The notes under the pieces are model-generated. The model did not search any database. It was given only the letters and a program-made list of their open reading frames with translations, and had not been told where the DNA came from. Source: Flavobacterium sp. WC2421 (lineage in GTDB: Bacteria > Bacteroidota > Bacteroidia > Flavobacteriales > Flavobacteriaceae). Taken from it: a DNA stretch of 64,000 bases. Shown one piece after another: positions 43,602 to 52,499 of the stretch; position 1 is the stretch's first letter, and each line of letters begins with the position of its first letter. A program made the translations under genes and the position numbers. The stretch is taken from contig NZ_CP162004.1 of NCBI RefSeq assembly GCF_040822115.1, forward strand, positions 434,001-498,000, read 5' to 3'.

Positions 43602-44435
43602 ATGAAAAAGTTAAATCAATTTGAGTCATTAGTTATTGATGAATTTGAAGAAGAAAAGTTTCACCTCCCAACGCATAGTCACACCTATTACGAAATCATC
43701 TACATCTTAAAAGGAAACGGAATTCATCATTTAAACAAAAATCTATTACCCTATAGAGCTGGAGATTTATTTGTGATTTCACCTGATGATGAACATTATT
43801 TTGACATTAAAAAAAGTACTCGATTTGTCTTTATAAAATTCACCGACACTTATTTTAACTCAAACAAAAAACTTTCTTGTGACGAGTTTCTTCTAAACAC
43901 ACCAGAGAATTTCATGCGAGACCAATCTCTAAAAGAAAATGTTTTGAGATTCGATGAAACTTGCAAAATAATACTAAAAAATACAATCGAAAACATCACT
44001 AAGTACAATTGCAAAACAAACATTTCAAGTTCACCAATCATTTTCTATCAAATACTTTCTATTTTTGGACTAATCAAGGAAACTATGCGCGGCATGAATA
44101 TGCAAATCACAGGAAACGCTATTGATAACGATCAAATCATTTCCTATATTCATCAAAACATTTACAATCCAAAACTAGTTCAAATCAAAACAATTGCCAA
44201 TCATTTCAATATATCCCATACGTATTTTGGTACTTATTTTAAACGCAATTTTTCTCTAACTTATAGAGACTATATCAATAACCTAAAAATACAACTAATT
44301 GAAAAAAGAATAATTCATAAACAACTATCAATCAAACAAATTGCATATGAATTTGGTTTTACTGATGAAAGTCATCTCTCAAATTATTATAAAAAACAAA
44401 GAAATAGGAAACCCAGTGAGATTAAAAAGGATTAA
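43602..44435 (+). CDS. AraC family transcriptional regulator
   Basis: 277 residues: an N-terminal cupin ligand domain (about 10-100, including LPTHSHTYYEIIYILKG) and a C-terminal double helix-turn-helix (about 180-277, with IKTIANHFNISHTYFGTYFK and SIKQIAYEFGFTDESHLSNY). It is divergent from the MFS pump at 42308-43474, the usual layout for a local regulator. The inducer is unknown. Confidence 0.93.
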   Translation: MKKLNQFESLVIDEFEEEKFHLPTHSHTYYEIIYILKGNGIHHLNKNLLPYRAGDLFVISPDDEHYFDIKKSTRFVFIKFTDTYFNSNKKLSCDEFLLNTPENFMRDQSLKENVLRFDETCKIILKNTIENITKYNCKTNISSSPIIFYQILSIFGLIKETMRGMNMQITGNAIDNDQIISYIHQNIYNPKLVQIKTIANHFNISHTYFGTYFKRNFSLTYRDYINNLKIQLIEKRIIHKQLSIKQIAYEFGFTDESHLSNYYKKQRNRKPSEIKKD

Positions 44436-44596
44436 ATCATAAATCAAAGTCAATTTAATTAGAGTCTTTATTTTCACCTTCTAAGAACGACACTATATTA
44501 ACTGTTTATTCCCTATATTAGTTGCCTAACTATAGCTAAACTACTAGACAAGACCAACATTAATGTTGAATTTTTGATAAGATTAAAATAAATACT

Positions 44597-45637
44597 ATGA
44601 ACTATTTTGTTTTTTTTCTAGGAATCATTCTCCTTTTGGTAACTACTTCCGATTTAATAAATACATCATTATCCGTTCGTGGAGCCGGTTTTATTTCAAA
44701 AAGGTTATCCAAATCTATTTGGAGTCTATTATTGGTCATTAATAAAAAAACAGGACGCAAAAAAGTTTTAGAACTTGGAGGAGCTTTTATTTTAGTTTCG
44801 ATTCTGATTAACTGGCTTTTTCTTATATGGATATCGGCTAGCTTGTTGTTCATTAGTGATCCTAATTCAATTATGAATGTTGAAACAAATTCGAAAACGA
44901 CAATTATTAATAAGATTTATTATACTGGCTATACACTATCTACTTTAGGTTTAGGTGACATGGAATCCTCAGGTGAATTTTGGGACATACTTACTGCCAT
45001 ACTTTCTTTTACAGGTTTGATTTTGATTTCTATAGCGATTACCTATTTAATTCCAGTGGTTTCAGCTGAAATAATGAAAAGAAAAATAAGTGTTTATATC
45101 AATACACTTGGTGGATCGGCAGAAGAAATTCTATTGAATTATTGGAATGGAAAAGATTTTAAAGAGCTGGAACAACCTTTTATAAGCCTCATAGATTCTA
45201 TCATTTTACACGCCCAAAATCATAAAGCCTATTCTGTCTTGCACTTTTTTCATTCCTCAGACAGAAAAGAAGCCTTTGTTCTCAATCTTACGAACCTTGA
45301 CGAGATGCTTACTATATTACTTTATAATATTCCAGTAGACCAACGACCTTCAAAAAACATTCTTATTAGATTGAGGAAAGCCATTTCTAGCTATCTCGTT
45401 ACTCTTCCAGCCACTTTTATAGTACCTGGTAAAGAAATCCCACCCATACTAAAACTTACAGCCCTTGAGAATAAAGGAATAAAAATTATATCCGGTGAAA
45501 AGGTAGATTTAGAATATGAAAAACTAAAAACCAGACGTCAATTATTACTGTCACTTATTAAAGATGATGGCTGGGAGTGGGCTGATCTAAAAACCAGCGG
45601 CTATAATCATGCAATAAATACGGGAGAAACTTACTAA
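44597..45637 (+). CDS. Two-helix potassium channel family protein
   Basis: 346 residues. An N-terminal hydrophobic segment (about 3-22) and one at about 62-86 precede the pore loop with selectivity filter TLGLGD (116-121), followed by a last helix (about 131-155). The filter differs from the standard TVGYGD. The C-terminal 190 residues are soluble, with no RCK motif that I recognise. It stands alone. Channel fold is well supported; K+ selectivity is inferred. Confidence 0.82.
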   Translation: MNYFVFFLGIILLLVTTSDLINTSLSVRGAGFISKRLSKSIWSLLLVINKKTGRKKVLELGGAFILVSILINWLFLIWISASLLFISDPNSIMNVETNSKTTIINKIYYTGYTLSTLGLGDMESSGEFWDILTAILSFTGLILISIAITYLIPVVSAEIMKRKISVYINTLGGSAEEILLNYWNGKDFKELEQPFISLIDSIILHAQNHKAYSVLHFFHSSDRKEAFVLNLTNLDEMLTILLYNIPVDQRPSKNILIRLRKAISSYLVTLPATFIVPGKEIPPILKLTALENKGIKIISGEKVDLEYEKLKTRRQLLLSLIKDDGWEWADLKTSGYNHAINTGETY

Positions 45638-45686
45638 ATACTTGTCTAACCTTTAATCAAATTATCGCTTTTGGGTTTTTAAAAAA

Positions 45687-46130
45687 TCACTTCCTTTTTC
45701 CAGCAAAAAACCGCTTCATCAATTCGGCAGCTTCATCTGCTAGAACACTATGAACAACAGTTGTTTTTGGGTGTAGTTGCGTTCCCATTTTTTGAAAACC
45801 GCGCTGCAAATCACTGGCTCCAAAAACAATTTTAGAAATCTGGCTCCAATACAAAGCTCCGGCACACATCTGGCAAGGCTCCAGCGTAACATAAAGCGTG
45901 CAATCTTTCAAATATTTTCCCCCAAGATAATTAGCCGCTGCCGTTATGGTTTGCATTTCAGCATGTGCCGTCACATCGTTCAATAATTCTGTCAAATTAT
46001 GAGACCGGGCTATAATTGTATTATTAATCACAATAATGGCACCAACAGGAATTTCTCCTTTTTCAAAAGCTATTTCGGCCTCATTCAAAGCCTTTTTCAT
46101 AAAATATTCGTCGGTGAAAATGTTTTCCAT
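45687..46130 (-). CDS. tadA: tRNA-specific adenosine deaminase / nucleoside deaminase
   Basis: 147 residues. Zinc-deaminase motifs HAE (THAEMQTI) and PCxxC (EPCQMCAGAL) are intact. TadA makes inosine at the wobble position of tRNA-Arg(ACG). The frame extends 15 codons upstream, but MENIFTDEYFMKKALNEAE is the family-like start. Some members act on guanine or cytosine instead, so the substrate is likely rather than certain. It is divergent from dxs. Confidence 0.88.
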   Translation of the reverse strand: MENIFTDEYFMKKALNEAEIAFEKGEIPVGAIIVINNTIIARSHNLTELLNDVTAHAEMQTITAAANYLGGKYLKDCTLYVTLEPCQMCAGALYWSQISKIVFGASDLQRGFQKMGTQLHPKTTVVHSVLADEAAELMKRFFAGKRK

Positions 46131-46240
46131 AATAATAGCTACAAATTCACAAATTTTAAATTCTTTGTGAATCATCCTTATGTTTGTTAATCTTTATCTA
46201 ACAACTTTTTTATCGAATGTAAAAATACAATTTCAAATCG

Positions 46241-46248
46241 TACATTTG
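46241..46248 (+). promoter_or_regulatory. -7 element touching the dxs start codon
   Basis: TACATTTG is a full TAnnTTTG match but ends only 4 bases before the ATG at 46253, so a transcript from it would be leaderless or nearly so. No TTG at -33. Confidence 0.5.
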
Positions 46249-46252
46249 CTTT

Positions 46253-48034
46253 ATGTCAGCTAATTTACTTTCAAAGATAAATACCCCAACCGATTTACGC
46301 CAACTTGACGAAGCGCAACTTCCTCAGGTAGCCAAAGAATTACGTGATTTTATAATTGATATTGTATCCGTAAAAGAAGGACATCTGGGTGCTAGCTTAG
46401 GTGTTATCGAACTTACCATTGCCTTGCATTATGTATTCAATACTCCAGAAGATTTATTGATTTGGGATGTAGGTCATCAAGCGTACGGACATAAAATATT
46501 GACTGGTAGAAGAGAAACTTTTCATACCAATAGGCAATTAGGCGGTATATCTGGCTTCCCTAAAAGAAGTGAAAGCATCTATGATGCCTTTGGCGTAGGC
46601 CACTCCTCTACTTCCATTTCAGCAGCTTTAGGAATGGCAATTGCTTCAAATTTAAACGGAGACTTTGAAAAACAACACATAGCAGTCATTGGGGACGCCT
46701 CCATCGCCTCCGGAATGGCTTTTGAAGGATTAAATCATGCTGGCGTTACCGATGCTAATTTATTGGTAATTCTTAATGATAATGCTATTGGCATCGACCC
46801 TAGTGTAGGAGCTTTAAAAAACTATCTAACTGCTGTAAAAGAAGGAAAGAATCCAAGACAAAACAACATGATTAAGTCCCTGAATTTTGACTATTCAGGA
46901 CCTATTGATGGTCATGATATTTTTGCAGTTATCAAAGAACTAAAACGATTACAAAAAATAAAAGGCCCAAAATTCCTTCATGTGATAACTACAAAAGGAA
47001 AAGGGCTAAAACAAGCTGAGGAAGATCAGGTAAAATACCATGCTCCAGGAAAATTTGATGCAAAATCAGGAGAAATTCATTTAAAGTCGGAAGAAAATCT
47101 TGCTCCAAAATACCAAGATGTTTTTGGTTTAACCGTATTAGATTTAGCCAGAAAAAATAAAAAAATTATAGGTATCACACCAGCTATGCCCTCAGGAAGT
47201 TCCCTAAAATTTATGATGGAAGCACTTCCTGAACGTGCTTTTGATGTTGGAATTGCAGAGCAACATGCAGTAACACTTTCAGCAGGAATGGCTACTCAAG
47301 GCATGATCGTTTTTTGTAATATATACTCGACCTTTTTACAGCGCGCTTACGACCAAGTGATTCATGATGTCGCAATACAAAACTTACCTGTTATATTTTG
47401 TTTGGATCGTGCTGGTTTAGTTGGCGAAGATGGCGCAACGCATCATGGTGTTTTTGATATTTCGTATTTACGCTGTATTCCAAATATGATTATTTATGCC
47501 CCTTTAAATGAAATTGCCCTTCAAAACATTTTATACACTGCCCAGTTAGGTCTAAAAAACCCTATCGCTATTCGCTATCCTAGAGGCCGTGGCGTAACCC
47601 CCGATTGGCAATCCAAATATTTAGGAAATTATGAAGAAATCGAAATTGGAAAAGCAACTTGTTTAAAAAAGGGAAGCGAAGTAGCCGTACTTTCTAATGG
47701 AACCATCGGGAAAAATGTCATCGAGGCTTTGGATAATTTAAATAATCCAGAAACAATCTCCCATTTTGACTTTCCTTTCGTTAAACCTTTGGACGAAAAG
47801 GAACTACACTCTATTTTTAAACAATCAAAATCAATTATAACAATAGAAGATGGATCTATAATTGGAGGTTTCGGAAGTGCCATTTTAGAATTTGCATCTC
47901 AAAATAATTATAACCTAAAAATAGACACATTAGGGATTCCTGATAAGTTTATTGAACAAGGAAGTGTGCTACAACAACAACAAATTTGCAAAATTGACGT
48001 TAAAAATTTAGAAATAATTTTTTCAAGTAAATGA
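46253..48034 (+). CDS. dxs: 1-Deoxy-D-xylulose-5-phosphate synthase
   Basis: 593 residues. A thiamine-diphosphate enzyme making DXP from pyruvate and glyceraldehyde-3-phosphate. Thiamine motif GDASIASGMAFEGLNHAG leads to the ILNDNAIGI block, and the DRAGLVGEDGATHHGVFD segment is diagnostic. DXP feeds isoprenoids and also the thiazole of thiamine made by ThiG here; the enzyme itself needs TPP. The start is supported by the conserved LLSKINTPTDLRQL N-terminus. Confidence 0.97.
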   Translation: MSANLLSKINTPTDLRQLDEAQLPQVAKELRDFIIDIVSVKEGHLGASLGVIELTIALHYVFNTPEDLLIWDVGHQAYGHKILTGRRETFHTNRQLGGISGFPKRSESIYDAFGVGHSSTSISAALGMAIASNLNGDFEKQHIAVIGDASIASGMAFEGLNHAGVTDANLLVILNDNAIGIDPSVGALKNYLTAVKEGKNPRQNNMIKSLNFDYSGPIDGHDIFAVIKELKRLQKIKGPKFLHVITTKGKGLKQAEEDQVKYHAPGKFDAKSGEIHLKSEENLAPKYQDVFGLTVLDLARKNKKIIGITPAMPSGSSLKFMMEALPERAFDVGIAEQHAVTLSAGMATQGMIVFCNIYSTFLQRAYDQVIHDVAIQNLPVIFCLDRAGLVGEDGATHHGVFDISYLRCIPNMIIYAPLNEIALQNILYTAQLGLKNPIAIRYPRGRGVTPDWQSKYLGNYEEIEIGKATCLKKGSEVAVLSNGTIGKNVIEALDNLNNPETISHFDFPFVKPLDEKELHSIFKQSKSIITIEDGSIIGGFGSAILEFASQNNYNLKIDTLGIPDKFIEQGSVLQQQQICKIDVKNLEIIFSSK

Positions 48035-48070
48035 AAATAATTATTTTGCGCCCACTAACTAAAAAAACCT

Positions 48071-49033
48071 ATGTTTAAATTACTATCATTCACCTGTTTA
48101 TTAATTTTAATTTCAATAAATAGTTACTCACAAAAAATCATAACTACATTAATTCCTCCACAACCAATAAAAGACACCGCTTCACATTGGGTAAAGAAAA
48201 ATAGAATTGGATTTGACATCTCCGAAATTGCTTTTGTGAATTGGAATGCTGGGGGAACCAGTTCTATTTCCGGTTTATTAAAAACAAAATTTAACCGAGT
48301 ATATACTAAGGACAATTACAATTGGTCAAACGAACTTATTATGCGTTACGGCTTAAACAAACAAGATGGGATTGAACTTCGTAAAACTGATGATGTATTC
48401 CAATTTAATTCTGCTTTTGGCTATAGAAATGACACTATTTCAAACTGGTATCATACAGCAAAATTTAATTTTAACACTCAGTTTACTGATGGTTACTCCT
48501 ACCCAAATAAAGAGATTTCCGTTTCAAAACCTTTTGCTCCAGCTTATGTGTTCTTAGGTTTAGGAGCTGAATATGCTACTAAAAAGAAAGACAGAATGCT
48601 TTATCTTTCTCCATTCACCTCTAAAATGACTTTTGTTTTAGACCAAAGGCTAGCCAATCAAGGATCATTTGGGGTTGAAAAAGCAATATATGACATCAAC
48701 GGAAATCTAATTAGACAAGGAGAAAAATCAAAAATAGAACTTGGAATATTAGTAACTGGTTTGTACAAAAAAGAGGTGGTTAAAAACGTAACGCTAGAAA
48801 ATCGCGTGAGTCTTTACTCTGATTACATCAATAAATTTGGGAATATTGATGTAGATTATGATTTAGTTTTGGATTTAGTCGTAAACGAACACATACGCAC
48901 AAATATAGGAGCACATATTATTTATGATGATGATATTAAAGCAAAAGAAGATGTTAATGGAGAGCAAATTACTGTAGGTCCAAAAACACAACTAAAACAA
49001 ACTCTAGGAGTTGGTCTTGTTTATGATTTTTAG
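48071..49033 (+). CDS. DUF3078 protein, probable outer-membrane beta-barrel
   Basis: 320 residues with a signal peptide (about 1-20, ending INSYSQ). Alternating hydrophobic strands and a final aromatic residue (LVYDF) suggest an outer-membrane barrel. The blocks FVNWNAGGTSSISGLL and WYHTAKFNFNTQFTDGYS match the DUF3078 family of Bacteroidota. No function is established. It follows dxs by 36 bases and may share its transcript. Confidence 0.82.
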   Translation: MFKLLSFTCLLILISINSYSQKIITTLIPPQPIKDTASHWVKKNRIGFDISEIAFVNWNAGGTSSISGLLKTKFNRVYTKDNYNWSNELIMRYGLNKQDGIELRKTDDVFQFNSAFGYRNDTISNWYHTAKFNFNTQFTDGYSYPNKEISVSKPFAPAYVFLGLGAEYATKKKDRMLYLSPFTSKMTFVLDQRLANQGSFGVEKAIYDINGNLIRQGEKSKIELGILVTGLYKKEVVKNVTLENRVSLYSDYINKFGNIDVDYDLVLDLVVNEHIRTNIGAHIIYDDDIKAKEDVNGEQITVGPKTQLKQTLGVGLVYDF

Positions 49034-49037
49034 TGAC

Positions 49038-50384
49038 CTAATCCTTCTTTTTCCCATTGATAGTATCAAACAATTCTAATGCATTTCCATCAGTTAGCAA
49101 TGAAATATAATGGCAAATATGAAGCAATCTTTCATATAAATTTTCTTTCTCTAAATGGTGTCTCTCAGGTAATAATTTCAAAATTAATTTATCATAATTA
49201 GAATCAGTACCATCGAACTTATTGTTGAAGGCTGTTATGAATTTATCCAATAATGTTTGAATAATCTGATACCCTACTATCTCTTTTTCAATCACTTCGC
49301 GACTTTGATAAATATTGTTCACACTGATTTTAATAATATCATCCATCTGTGCTTTATACTTGCTTTTATCCGTCAAAGCATACGGAAATTTTCCATTTAA
49401 AATCGCCTCTTCATTATCAATAAAAACTTTTACCGCATCGTTGATTAAACTACCTATAGCCAATGCACGCAAATAACTTATACGGTCTTCTTTTGTTTCT
49501 AATGTTTTATATTTCGAAGTATCTATACTGTCTTTTACCAATTTGATTAAGTACTCTAAGGCAAAATCTTCCGAAACCAATCCTAAATTAATTCCATCTT
49601 CAAAGTCAATAATCGTATAACAAATATCATCTGCAGCCTCCACTAAATAAGCAAGTGGATGTCTTTCAAAACCTATATCACTACCAGACTTATTAGGAAT
49701 CATTCCCATCTCTTTTGCTACATCTTCAAAAAACTTTTTATCAGTTTGAAAGAAACCGTATTTTTTATCAGCAATATTTTTGGTTGGTTTTTTGGGCAAA
49801 CTTTCCTTTGGATATTTCATAAAAGCACCAAGTGTAGCAAATGAAATGCGAAGTCCGCCTTCAATTCCTGGGCGGCTTGCTGTAAGCACCGAAAAACCAT
49901 TGGCATTCCCTTCAAAATCAATTAAATCCTGCCATTCTTTGTTAGACAATTGGTCTTTGTATTGTTTACCCTTTCCAATTGAAAAATATTCTCCAATTGC
50001 TTTCTCCCCAGAGTGACCAAAAGGAGGATTCCCTATATCGTGAGCCAATGAAGCTGCTGCTACAATAGCGCCAAAATCATTCATATGGTAGCCATGTACT
50101 TCTTTTAAATGAGGGTATTTATCAATTATCTTTTTACCAACTAATCGCCCTAAAGAACGTCCCACAACTGAAACTTCTAAACTATGCGTCAATCGAGTGT
50201 GTACAAAGTCGGTTTTAGAAAGGGGAATCACTTGTGTTTTATCTTGTAAACTTCTAAAAGCGGCAGAGAAAATAATACGGTCGTAATCTACTTCAAAACC
50301 CAATCGAGTGTCGTCTTGTTCAATACGTAATCTTTTGCTTGTGTCGCCTTGTCGTTTTAATGATAAAAGTTGTTCCCAGTTCAT
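49038..50384 (-). CDS. Deoxyguanosinetriphosphate triphosphohydrolase (dGTPase)
   Basis: 448 residues. HD-domain metal ligands are seen in THSLEVSVVGR and SLAHDIGNPPFGHSGE, with the start RLRIEQDDTRLGFEVDYDRI. It hydrolyses dGTP (or other dNTPs) to the nucleoside and triphosphate, affecting dNTP pools and phage resistance. It converges with the DUF3078 gene, leaving 4 bases between stops. Confidence 0.94.
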   Translation of the reverse strand: MNWEQLLSLKRQGDTSKRLRIEQDDTRLGFEVDYDRIIFSAAFRSLQDKTQVIPLSKTDFVHTRLTHSLEVSVVGRSLGRLVGKKIIDKYPHLKEVHGYHMNDFGAIVAAASLAHDIGNPPFGHSGEKAIGEYFSIGKGKQYKDQLSNKEWQDLIDFEGNANGFSVLTASRPGIEGGLRISFATLGAFMKYPKESLPKKPTKNIADKKYGFFQTDKKFFEDVAKEMGMIPNKSGSDIGFERHPLAYLVEAADDICYTIIDFEDGINLGLVSEDFALEYLIKLVKDSIDTSKYKTLETKEDRISYLRALAIGSLINDAVKVFIDNEEAILNGKFPYALTDKSKYKAQMDDIIKISVNNIYQSREVIEKEIVGYQIIQTLLDKFITAFNNKFDGTDSNYDKLILKLLPERHHLEKENLYERLLHICHYISLLTDGNALELFDTINGKKKD

Positions 50385-50616
50385 ACTGTTTTTGTCGAAT
50401 TTGAATATTTGGATAATTATTCAAAGATAGAGAAATACCAATAACTAAAAATAGGTTTCTGTTGATTTATAAAAGCAATAAAAGAAAACCTGCCTTAAAT
50501 TGAGCAATCAATTAAAAATGATTAAAATCAACAATAAGACTATTTAATAAATTGATACTACAAAACCATTTTTAAACAAACAGATTGTATTTTTACAGCC
50601 AATAACTACTAGAGCA

Positions 50617-51672
50617 ATGTCCAAAAAAATAATCATATTAGGAGCGGGTTTAAGCGGATTACTAACTGCTTATCGTTTACAAAACAAAGGTTTTGAAACC
50701 GAAATTATCGAAGCCAGAGAACGCATAGGCGGACGAATTCACACCATAAGTACAGATACCGCTCAGGTCGAAATGGGCGCGACCTGGTTTAATGCTATTC
50801 ATGTTAACTTTAGAAATCTTTTAAGCGAACTAGAATTGGATTATTTTGAACAATTCATGCAAGGCACCTCCTATTTCGAACCATTTTCGGCAGCAGCAGT
50901 ACAAGAAATCCAGATTCCAGAAAATAGCCCAAGTTATCGTGTTTCGGGTGGCACAAACCAACTTATTCACACCTTAAAAAACAAACTAACAACTATTCCT
51001 ATTCACTTAAACCAAACTGTTTCTAGTCTGAATTTTGAAAACGAAAAGATTCAAATTAAAACTCAAAATCAATCTTTCGAGGCTGATTATGTGATTTCGA
51101 CTTTGCCACAAGCTTTGTTTACAAATGACATTATCGTTACTCCTGCTCTTCCACAAAAACTAACCGATATCGCAAATAAAACGCACACTTGGATGCAAGA
51201 TTCTATTAAAGTTGCTTTTGTTTATGCAACCCCTTTTTGGCGCAACAAGAATTATTCGGGTACTTTATTCAGTAATGTGGGGCCAATAACCGAGTTCTAT
51301 GATCAATCGAATGCTTCCTTAGATAAATTTGCCCTTTGCGGTTTTATTAGCTCTGGGATGGAAATGTATTCTAAAACAGAACGTTTAGAAAAATTAAAAA
51401 TACAATTGGTTAAAGTTTTTGGTGAGGACGCAATACATTTTACGTCTTATCACGAAACGGTTTGGGCAAAAGAAAAGCAAACCAAAAGTGCTAACCAAAT
51501 TGGTTTTATGTATCCACATCAAAACAATGGACATCCTTTATTTAGAGCATCCTACTACAACAATCGCTTGTTCTTTGCAGGGACAGAAACGGCAAATCAA
51601 TTTCCTGGTTATATGGAAGGGGCTGTAATTGCAGCAGAAAATGCTGTTAATGCCATTTTAAAATTAAAATAA
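50617..51672 (+). CDS. Flavin monoamine oxidase family protein
   Basis: 351 residues. It starts with the FAD-binding Rossmann motif IIILGAGLSGLLTAYRLQ, followed by EARERIGGRIHT, and ends with the C-terminal FAD-contact block FFAGTETANQFPGYMEGAV. It is shorter than typical amine oxidases (about 450). The substrate is unknown. It is divergent from the dGTPase gene and convergent with the Lrp regulator. Confidence 0.88.
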   Translation: MSKKIIILGAGLSGLLTAYRLQNKGFETEIIEARERIGGRIHTISTDTAQVEMGATWFNAIHVNFRNLLSELELDYFEQFMQGTSYFEPFSAAAVQEIQIPENSPSYRVSGGTNQLIHTLKNKLTTIPIHLNQTVSSLNFENEKIQIKTQNQSFEADYVISTLPQALFTNDIIVTPALPQKLTDIANKTHTWMQDSIKVAFVYATPFWRNKNYSGTLFSNVGPITEFYDQSNASLDKFALCGFISSGMEMYSKTERLEKLKIQLVKVFGEDAIHFTSYHETVWAKEKQTKSANQIGFMYPHQNNGHPLFRASYYNNRLFFAGTETANQFPGYMEGAVIAAENAVNAILKLK

Positions 51673-51754
51673 AGTATTTTTATTTAATGGATTGGAGTTC
51701 AACAAAATTGATGATGCAATTGTGATTTCCTGAAAAACTACTAATTGTAATCGC

Positions 51755-51835
51755 TAGCCCCGATTGTAGCGGCATCCTCTAGTGTAAGCGAAAGCAAACA
51801 CTAGAGATATAGCAAAAAGCGGGACCAATGTTGCT
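51755..51835 (+). repeat. Dispersed hairpin-border element, copy B
   Basis: TAGCCCCGATTGTAGCGGCA then TCC, a perfect 9-bp stem CTCTAGTGT/ACACTAGAG, then ATATAGCAAAAAGCGGGACC. Same borders as copy A, quite different but self-complementary core. It lies between convergent genes. Confidence 0.8.
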
Positions 51836-51884
51836 AAAACCAATAAACCGTCTGCTCCTAAAACGACAAAAAACGTTGTTGCTA

Positions 51885-52346
51885 TTAAAAATTCAAGGCT
51901 GTACTATGCTTAATTTCCCCCATTACAAAAATAGTTTGGGTATTCCCTATATTGTCAATAGTGGACAATTTATTCATTACAAAGTCCTGATAACTTGCCA
52001 TATCCTTCACTAATATTTTCAGCATAAAATCATAATCTCCAGCAATATTGTACGACTCTATGATTTCAGGAAGTGCAACAATATCTTTAACAAAATTGCT
52101 TCCTACATTTCGAGCGTGCTCTTTTAACCGTACGTTGCAAAAAACAATCATACCCAAATTCATTTTTTGTTTATCCAATAAAGCGACATATTTCATAATA
52201 TATCCTTCCCTTTCCAATCTTTTTATACGCTCGTAAACTGGTGTTGCGGTTAAGAACAACTTACTCGCTAGGTCTTTTATGTTGATATTAGAGTCTTCTT
52301 GAAGGTGTTTTAGAATTTGTATGTCGGTTGCATCTAGATTTTCCAT
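51885..52346 (-). CDS. Lrp/AsnC family transcriptional regulator
   Basis: 153 residues. N-terminal HTH (ATDIQILKHLQEDSNINIKDLA) and a C-terminal RAM/AsnC ligand domain (AGDYDFMLKILVKDMASYQDF). It is divergent from metE and several TAAATACT-like repeats lie in the shared region, so it probably senses methionine or another amino acid and controls metE. That link is inference from layout. Confidence 0.94.
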   Translation of the reverse strand: MENLDATDIQILKHLQEDSNINIKDLASKLFLTATPVYERIKRLEREGYIMKYVALLDKQKMNLGMIVFCNVRLKEHARNVGSNFVKDIVALPEIIESYNIAGDYDFMLKILVKDMASYQDFVMNKLSTIDNIGNTQTIFVMGEIKHSTALNF

Positions 52347-52373
52347 AGTGTTTTTTACTGCTAATGTTATTTA

Positions 52374-52494
52374 TTTAAATACTAAACGAAATTAAATACT
52401 GTATTTTTTACAATATATAGTTCATATTACTTAGTTAAAGGCCAAAATTAAGTATTTAATACTAAGCTTATACCTTTGTTTAGAAATAAATACT
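52374..52494. promoter_or_regulatory. Candidate Lrp operator array and metE promoter
   Basis: TAAATACT-like boxes at 52374-52383, 52392-52400 and 52486-52494, and a perfect palindrome AGTATTTAATACT at 52451-52463. The metE -7 box TACCTTTG is at 52471-52478, and the palindrome occupies its -33 region. Repeated half-sites on one side of a divergent Lrp gene fit Lrp-type binding. Confidence 0.6.
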
Positions 52495-52499
52495 AAAAA

